DNA of 64,000 nucleotides from Pieris napi (Eukaryota > Arthropoda > Insecta > Lepidoptera > Pieridae). Below the pieces are notes generated by a model. The model searched no databases. It saw only the letters and a list, made by a program, of their open reading frames with translations, and was not told the DNA's origin. The position numbers and the translations under genes were made by a program. Shown here piece by piece: positions 57,701 through 64,000 of this stretch; position 1 is the stretch's first letter, and the number at the start of each line of letters is the position of its first letter. Location: the NCBI RefSeq assembly GCF_905475465.1, contig NC_062259.1:11480501-11544500 (forward strand), written 5' to 3'.

Positions 57701-60700
57701 TATAAGACACAGGTATCACTTATTCCACGTCATTAAATTTGAATAGGTAGGCATCCCTACTCATCGGCAAAGAACTCAGAGGGTGTAGAAAAGCCGTGAG
57801 AAAAAGCTCTCAAAACAAATATCGCAAACTTTTAACAACTAGATAATCGTTGACTTTATAGTTAGCCACCATGATCCTCATTAATTCAAAAGTTTTTCCC
57901 GTGCCCCTAATATAATGTACAATTATTTTAGTTGGAATCACCTCAAGCAAGAACTGCTTTTGTCAACTCGGGCATGTTGTTAGCTGAACAACACGGTTTC
58001 GATGGTATCGATCTTGCCTGGCAATTCGCCCGTATCAAGCCGAAGAAAGTTAGATCTACATGGGGTATGTATTAAATCAAAATAAGTTACATTAACTCCA
58101 GTATCTTAGTCTCAAAATTTATATAGGCCAGAACGTGACCATTCTGTGCGTATGCCCCGTCGTTGAAAGATGAATTTTGGTATAATTTTTTTTTACAATG
58201 CACGAAATAAGAGTGCGACTTTACATGAATTACAATCTAGCCTATACAATAATTATGGCTAATATGTTATGTTGACTTAATTTTCTACAAAACTAGTGAA
58301 TAGCTTAAACTAAGGTAATGTTCATTAACAGTCTTAGTGTTCTTTAATGTTTTGACACTATGTTTTTGTGTCCTAAATACTGCACTAGCACTTATATTCA
58401 CAACACTAAGTTTATTAACTTAAAAGTTTTAGTTCTCTTTAGGCGTCTAAAGACTAGTCAAGTCCAAGTCTAAAGAAACGTGCCGTTTAATCTTTTATTC
58501 TTTTTTTTCTGCCCTCTGTCTAGAATTCCCCGTAACCAATAGAAGACTTTTAAAAAAAAAATCGGTTAAGGACGCTTTACAAATGTATATTTTTTAATAG
58601 GTTCTATTTGGCACGGCATCAAAAAAACCTTCGGTACAACTCTCGTGGATGAGAAAGAGGCAGAACACCGCGAAGGTTTCACTGCTTTAGTAAGAGAAAT
58701 GAAACAAGCTATGAGTCTCAAGCAAATGCAGCTATCTATCTCTGTGCTACCTAATGTCAATTCTACAAGTGAGTATTAAGTATAAGTGAAACCTGTTTAA
58801 AGGTTATTTTTTGATATATTTAATAAGAAGTTCTGGGAATTTTATGTTAGTGCAAGTTAACAAAAGAAAAACCTATGAACACTGGCCCCGTGCCTACTTG
58901 TTTTGTACGTTTGCGCATAGTTGCGTACTCGATTGCTGGTTATCTAACAAGAGTGGTCAATTTCATAAGAATGTTAAATTATTTTATATTATATTTATTA
59001 TATATTTCTCTTGTTACAGTTTACTATGATGTCCCCGCCATCATTAACTTGGTAGATATTGTAAATCTACACGCTTTTGATTACTACACAGCAGCTAGAA
59101 ATCCTAAGGAAGCTGACTACAGCGCGCCTACATACAAACCTCAAAACCGTAATGACCTCCTCAATGTGGACGCTGCCATTTCCTACTGGTAATGTAACTA
59201 GTGTATATGGGAGCGTTCAAGTATTACGTAACGCAATTTTTGGAGATTATTGACCCCCCCCATGTAACTCGCCGTAACGTTTTTCAGGTCCCAAGTACAG
59301 TACTGTACCCAAGTAAAGTAAAACGTTTCGTCGAAAAAGTCGAAAAAAATATTAACAATAACGCGTAATTTAATCCCCGCCCCGCATCGTAACGTTTTAC
59401 AAAAGGACAAAAATACGTTACGTAACACTTAAACGCTCCCTATGATAAAATGTCTACTGATATAGGTTTACCTATAAAATGAGTGTACCATACGCACATC
59501 TTTAGGATGTACTATTTGTGTTGTTTTGTTTCGTAAGATACTGAATAAAATAGCTACAATTTTAGATTGTTAATCGTATAAGCAAAATGCGCTTCTCTAT
59601 ATTTTCTTTTATTCAATTCATCCAAGATGGTTAGACTAAAGCCCAGCTGTATTCTTTAGGTTAACAGCAGGTGCGCCCAGTTCCAAGATCGTCATAGGAA
59701 TCGCCACCTATGCCCGAACATGGAAACTCGACTCCGACAGTGAGATAAGTGGCGTGCCACCGCTTCACACAGACGGCCCCGGAGAAGCAGGTAATATATT
59801 AACATGTATTCACTTATAGTCGCGAGCCTCAAAAGTCTAAAAGTCTAAAATCATTTAATCATATGAACGTTAAAAAAGAAATGTATATGAAATGCTTCTA
59901 ACTTTACATTTAGTGCCAGCCAAATCAAGGGCGTGGAACGGAAGAGAAGAACTGGTAATAAACTCTCCGCCATTCTTTTTAATCGCCATGTTTTTTTACA
60001 CAACGTTTGTAAGGAGCTGCAACCATTACACCATATTCCACATGACATCTTAAGTAATTAATAATAATAAAGCAAATTAACAAAGTCTTGTCCTCTATCA
60101 GCAGGAGGCATGGTGAAATAGGAGCACGCACTTAAATTCTCGTGGGAACAACACGCATATTCAGCTCGGTTCTAGGAGTTTTAACAAAATTAAATAGTAT
60201 AACTATTTTCGGTAGTAATAACTAAAATGTCAAATGTGACTGACTACCTTGATGGATATTAACTGCGGTGTAATTATTTCAGGACCTTACACAAAAACTG
60301 AAGGTCTTCTCAGCTATCCTGAAGTGTGCGCTAAGTTGATAAATCCCAACCACCAAAAGGGGATGAGACCACACTTGAGGAAGGTCACGGATCCAAGCAA
60401 ACGTTTCGGTAAGTTCTGGATTTATTAGAGCAGTCGTAAATGCCACGAGAGAAAAAGTTGGCTAATTGGCTTCAAAAAAATCTATTGTGGTAATTACAAT
60501 TATACTGCTTTGGGGTAGCCCTTTGCTATATCACCTTTTCGTCATTAGTATATAGGATCATACTATGCATGGATCCGACTATGGTTGATATAATTAAATA
60601 ACTATTAAATTCATTCATAAGAAAAAAAAATTTAATGGATTGAATTGAGGAAAAGCTGCCAGTAGGTACGTTTCATGGGGAAGTATGCATAGTTTTTTCA

Positions 60701-62031
60701 GTTCACACATTTCTAGGGACTGGCTACTCACGAGGGAATTATTAATTCATTTTCAGACAAGGGATTAACCAAGGATGGCGATTTCTTTGGTTGGTACCTA
60801 GCTTATTTACTTGTTTAAATGCACTTAAAAATGCTTTGCATTAGCGGATCTTCACCATTTTTGTTCAATTTCCAGGGTAATACTAAATACCATAACATAT
60901 TTGACATGCTTATTCATTACGCTCGACTTCTGACCTTTTCAATTATTCCATACAATATTATCTCAATTCACTTCCAGCCTCGCACAAAAGATACATAAAT
61001 ACGACGAATTTTTAAAACAATTTACTAAAACAGTTAAATACCTTCATGACCCCACAGCACAGCATTACTTGAAGCTTGTAGATTTATGAATCTATTTCAC
61101 TATTACGGTATATTCTTGCAGCTATATAAGGAATACACAACTTATCTCGATTTTTTTTAAAGGAACTTACGCTTTCCGTCTTCCTGACGACAACGGTGAT
61201 CCCGGTTTGTGGGTGAGCTACGAAGACCCAGACACAGCTGGACAGAAGGCCAGCTACGTTAAGTATGTATCTTTTTAATGATGGTAGAAAATTCATGTGT
61301 TCATTCAAGTGCGAAGGCGTGCGACTATCATCCCTGAGATACGTTCAAACTCCGTCCATCAATCTTAATATATATAAATCTCGTGTCACAATGTTTGTCC
61401 TCAATGGACTCCTAAACTACCGAACCGATATCAATCAAATTTGCACACCATGTGCAGTTCGATCCAACTTGAGAGATAAGATAGTTTAAATCTCAATTTA
61501 TACCCGCAATATTATTTTATTGCAAAATATTTGTTTATTATTTGATACAATTCTAACAGATGGCGCTGTGTTAAAATTATCAACGTTTCACATAAGCTGT
61601 CATCTACCTTTCACATAAGTTCTCCTACCGTTTCCCTTGAATAGTTTACTACTAAGTATGTAATATAACAAAAACCTTAGCCACAGCAACGCTTGGCCGG
61701 TCTGCTAGTGGATTTATAAATGTGTGTTATCATTAATCACTTCCGTGGTTAAAGTAAATATCATAAGAAAACCGTCAATATAATATAAATTTAGTACAGA
61801 AATTTATATAAAAGTAGGATTCGAAGCAGCGACGGGTGTTTCAGATTCAAAACATGCCACGCTAAGAACCTTATATTTCGTGTAAAATTAGTTGTACTAA
61901 GAAAAATATTTATTTACAGATCAAAGAACTTGGGCGGTGTTTCCATTGTCGACCTCTCAATGGATGACTTCCGCGGCTTGTGCACCGGTGACAAATACCC
62001 GATCCTTCGGGCTGCAAAATACCGACTGTAA
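54744..62031 (+). CDS. IDGF: Imaginal disc growth factor (chitinase-like GH18 protein)
   Basis: Nine exons with phase-matching GT-AG junctions: 54,744-54,855, 57,084-57,334, 57,932-58,064, 58,601-58,768, 59,020-59,188, 59,660-59,790, 60,283-60,408, 61,163-61,262 and 61,920-62,031 (1302 bp, 433 residues, usual IDGF length). A signal peptide (MKIILTLAGVLALAVST) precedes KVVCYYDSKSYVRE. GH18 barrel landmarks follow: FCTHLVYGYAGI, KVLLSVGGD, GFDGIDLAWQF (143-153), LHAFDYYTAARNP, IVIGIATYARTW and the C-terminal GLWVSYEDPDTAGQKASYVK and GVSIVDLSMDDFRGLC. In active chitinases the fourth motif is DGxDxDWE; here it is DGIDLAWQ, so the catalytic Glu is Gln (152) and an Asp is Ala (150). IDGFs are secreted, non-enzymatic growth and cuticle/immune-associated proteins, which this fits. 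NST in exon 4 is a possible N-glycosylation site. Introns carry a MITE and a SINE piece. Confidence 0.95.
59209..59440. mobile_element. Complete MITE of family M in IDGF intron 5
   Basis: 232 bp with terminal inverted repeats: gggagcgttcaagtattacg at the left, and at the right a sequence whose complement reads gggagcgtttaagtgttacg. Flanked by tat on both sides, a possible 3-bp target duplication. It begins 20 bp after the exon 5 donor. The internal taacgcgtaatttaatcccc and gcaatttttggagattatt are shared with the copy at 50,213. Superfamily undetermined; a 3-bp TAT duplication would be compatible with PIF/Harbinger-like elements. Confidence 0.8.
59900..60075. repeat. Interspersed repeat fragment in IDGF intron 6
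   Basis: ggcgtggaacggaagagaag, ctctccgccattctttttaa and ccatattccacatgacatct, followed by (taa)n, resemble a 3' end seen often in lepidopteran genomes. The family name is unknown to me. It has no coding content. Confidence 0.4.
61305..61715 (+). mobile_element. SINE piece followed by a Helitron-like non-autonomous element in IDGF intron 8
   Basis: 61,305-61,345 (tgcgaaggcgtgcgactatc, atccctgagatacgttcaaa) is a SINE head fragment. From about 61,368, tatataaatctcgtgtcaca, gttcgatccaacttgagaga and acagatggcgctgtg lead to ttagccacagcaacgcttgg ccggtctgctagtg at about 61,678-61,711. A GC stem followed by ctag and t is the usual Helitron 3' end. Abundant lepidopteran non-autonomous elements look like this; the assignment is moderate. 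Confidence 0.45.
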
Positions 62032-62152
62032 AGAAATATTTAAGTTATTGAATAGTCAAGCAAGCTTCAAGTCCTATCTATGTGTTAAGAACAACTAATC
62101 CGTGAACATTAGACGAAATGTATTACCTATTTCGAGTTAAGAAAGTAAACTG

Positions 62153-62664
62153 TACAGTAAAATCTCTTTATTCGCAGGGTATATGTTCATAAAATTAAGA
62201 CTTCGTTCCATAGATGGATCAATGTTCATACAGAAATCGCAAAGCTCATTTGCCATTATTAAACCTTCACTTAGATTTTTCAGAGTAAATGTCACATTTT
62301 CAATGCTAGTTGAAGCCTCTTCTTCAATGGGCTGTGAATTTCATCTTGTGATTCAAGCAATTCCTGATTTACTATCATCTCCTATTCCATTTGAAATTTC
62401 GGCTATGTTTGCAGTTAAAGTTTCAACCTGCACGGATTCTTCATTTCCCGCAGTCAGAGCAAGCCATAGTTTTTTCCAGCATGCATGACTTCAATATTTG
62501 GTTTCAGTTCTTCCAATGATTCTTTTATGTTTACGATGCATTTTGCTATGCCAAATTTCTTCCAGCTTTTGTATGAAATTTTAGATCTGCGAATAAAGAA
62601 ATTTTTAATCCGCGAATAGTGAAAACGCGAATGATGGAAGCGCGAATAGGGAGCTTTTACTGTA
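62153..62664 (-). mobile_element. Pogo/Tigger-like DNA transposon remnant
   Basis: The inverted ends tacagtaaaatctctttatt (62,155) and the complement of gggagcttttactgta (62,649-62,664) match, including ctc-tattcgc inside, with ta at both borders as expected for Tc1/mariner-pogo. On the - strand the inside reads TLKNLSEGLIMANELCDFCM and DPSMERSLNF, resembling the C-terminal end of a pogo/Tigger transposase, with stops further upstream. It lies about 120 bp after the IDGF stop and may contribute to its 3' untranslated region. Confidence 0.6.
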
Positions 62665-62729
62665 TTTGGAATGTTTGCATCGTAGTTTTAAGAAGTATAT
62701 CCGATTGAAATTGTGTATATCTTATTACT

Positions 62730-62735
62730 AATAAA
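62730..62735 (+). terminator. Candidate IDGF polyadenylation signal
   Basis: aataaa, 699 bp after the stop, beyond the pogo-like element. No aataaa lies before the element that I noticed, so the transcript could run through the transposon. Confidence 0.3.
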
Positions 62736-63112
62736 ACTTTGACTAACGAACTCTGCACAGTTCGTGATAAATAATTTTGACGATATCTTTTTCTAAATTT
62801 ATCAAACTAATTAATGAATGATAATTATCTTTTTAAAGTTCTCTGTTGAGCATTTGAGCGCGGGCACAGAGTTTATAAATCAAGTTTTTTTTAATTGGTT
62901 TTGTGTAATAAATAATATTTCCTAAAAGATTTTTATTTCTTTTATCGATTCCTTTATAGTACGTAATGGGGTATGGGATATACATTTCTACGTCTACTGT
63001 CACTAGATGTGAAGAACGTTCAAATGTAGTTTAAAAATTACTTCCCAATTGCTTCTATTTAATTCCTACTATAGTACTTTTTCTTCCTTAGTATCTTGGG
63101 AGAACCATAACA

Positions 63113-63152
63113 AGGTGACCGTCCATTCTGACGTCAGAATGGCTGGTCACCT
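63113..63152. promoter_or_regulatory. 40-bp palindrome centred on a CRE-like TGACGTCA
   Basis: aggtgaccgtccattctgac (63,113-63,132) faces gtcagaatggctggtcacct (63,133-63,152). 18 of 20 positions pair, with the only mismatches at two adjacent bases per arm. The centre is tgacgtca, the consensus cAMP-response element. It lies about 750 bp before the next gene. It may be a protein-binding site or the core of a small foldback element. Confidence 0.5.
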
Positions 63153-63900
63153 ATCCTATTGTACTCACTACAATGAATTATCGATTAATTCATAGTTCAT
63201 ATTTTGCTTTCTATTTGCTTCTTCCTAGGTATTCAAATCTTCGTAGGTAATAATGGAATTAAGATATCGAACTATGTTATTACAATTCCCCCCAGCGCCT
63301 GGTAAAAATGTACAGGCAAAATTATTTTGTTAAAAATAAGTTTATTTATGATTTATTTTAATAAATAAAGGTAGGTAGGTAGTAACAGAACGCTTCATGT
63401 TTGTCATCAGATTTAATAAATCATAATAAGACATAATTATAATAAGTGTAATTATGTACTTTTAAAATACTTAGGCCTCATACTGTGTGTGCAATGTGCG
63501 TGTCATGATTTTTGCCGGAGCTAAGCCCGGCGAAAAACCGTCTGCTTGGCAGGAGCCCTCACTGCATAGAACCAAATAAACATGTTTAATTTCATGCGAA
63601 GGAATCTGTCCTATTTACTCTACGTTGAAACGTTGAAAGTAATAAAAAGTTGAAGATAAAGTCTAAAAACGCCTATATTAATAATTTAAAAAAATATAGG
63701 CTTCTGAGACGTATTTTAAAGTTTGTTTGCTCAGGTAGAAAATAGGTAGTAAATATGTATAAAAACGCTATCACTCAAAGATTCTTAGAACCCAATTAAC
63801 TGATAGTGGAAATAGTAATAAATCAAAGAATAATAAAGCTTTTATAGTGTTTTCATTTTTAATTGAATTTTAATTACTGATCGTTAAAACATACGTAGAC

Positions 63901-63982
63901 ATGCTTAAAACAGTGATAATATTTTTTTGTCTCGCATCCCATGTTTCATCATCGGTTAATAAAACCAAGGAAATTGATAAAG
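63901..63982 (+). CDS. First exon of a secreted protein gene, continues beyond the window
   Basis: ATG followed by LKTVIIFFCLASHVSSSV, a good signal peptide, then NKTKEID and a donor ag|gtaaaat after the first base of the next codon. NKT is a possible N-glycosylation site at the mature N-terminus. A TATA-like run lies about 55-60 bp upstream. Too little of the protein is visible to name the family. It is in the same orientation as IDGF. Confidence 0.55.
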
Positions 63983-64000
63983 GTAAAATTTTAATATAAT

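Larger units (their letters stand above)
62680..63900. other. Region between IDGF and the next gene
   Basis: AT-rich with no coding exon seen. It holds a 40-bp near-perfect palindrome at 63,113-63,152. Just upstream of the next gene, agcttttatagtg at about 63,837-63,849 could be a TATA-like element. Confidence 0.4.

Overview
The window is lepidopteran-type nuclear DNA: AT-rich, with multi-exon genes split by GT-AG introns, tRNA-derived SINEs of the kind common in moths and butterflies, jockey-, RTE- and CR1-like LINE pieces, a dead mariner and several MITEs. I rebuilt three complete protein-coding genes and the first exon of a fourth by following splice sites and codon phase. Family names rest on protein motifs I recognise; no database was searched.

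Layout. About 1-10,500: a tandem array of decayed units on the + strand. The units encode pieces of a P-loop kinase-like protein related to NEDD4-binding-protein-2-like (N4BP2L) proteins, and a jockey-type LINE on the - strand interrupts one unit. About 10,700-20,400: a second repeat array, mostly on the - strand. It holds GC-rich exon-like copies that keep splice sites, several with internal inverted duplications, mixed with more N4BP2L-like pieces, LINE fragments and a 15-bp minisatellite. 20,495-28,140: a tandem segmental duplication (about 3 kb unit) of further N4BP2L-like material. Each copy carries a long (TATAA)n tract, and the second copy is split by a LINE and a mariner. 28,140-34,870: gene-poor DNA holding an element with inverted repeats of roughly 550 bp.

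34,873-37,962 (-) is a five-exon dimethylarginine dimethylaminohydrolase (DDAH) family gene. It lies head-to-head, 827 bp between start codons, with 38,790-48,624 (+), a nucleobindin (NUCB1/CALNUC) gene. That gene has two tandem alternative copies of the exon just before the first EF-hand, separated by only 32 nt, and a last exon expanded into a long Met-Pro-Pro-Gln-Gly-Gln tail. 54,744-62,031 (+) is a nine-exon imaginal disc growth factor (IDGF, chitinase-like) gene whose catalytic glutamate is replaced. A secreted-protein gene begins at 63,901 and leaves the window.

The strongest new observations are the nucleobindin mutually exclusive exon pair (with a possible in-frame third form), substitutions at several substrate-contacting positions of the DDAH-like protein, and the amplified N4BP2L-like and unidentified exon arrays, which look like decayed, locally multiplied host gene pieces rather than ordinary transposons.
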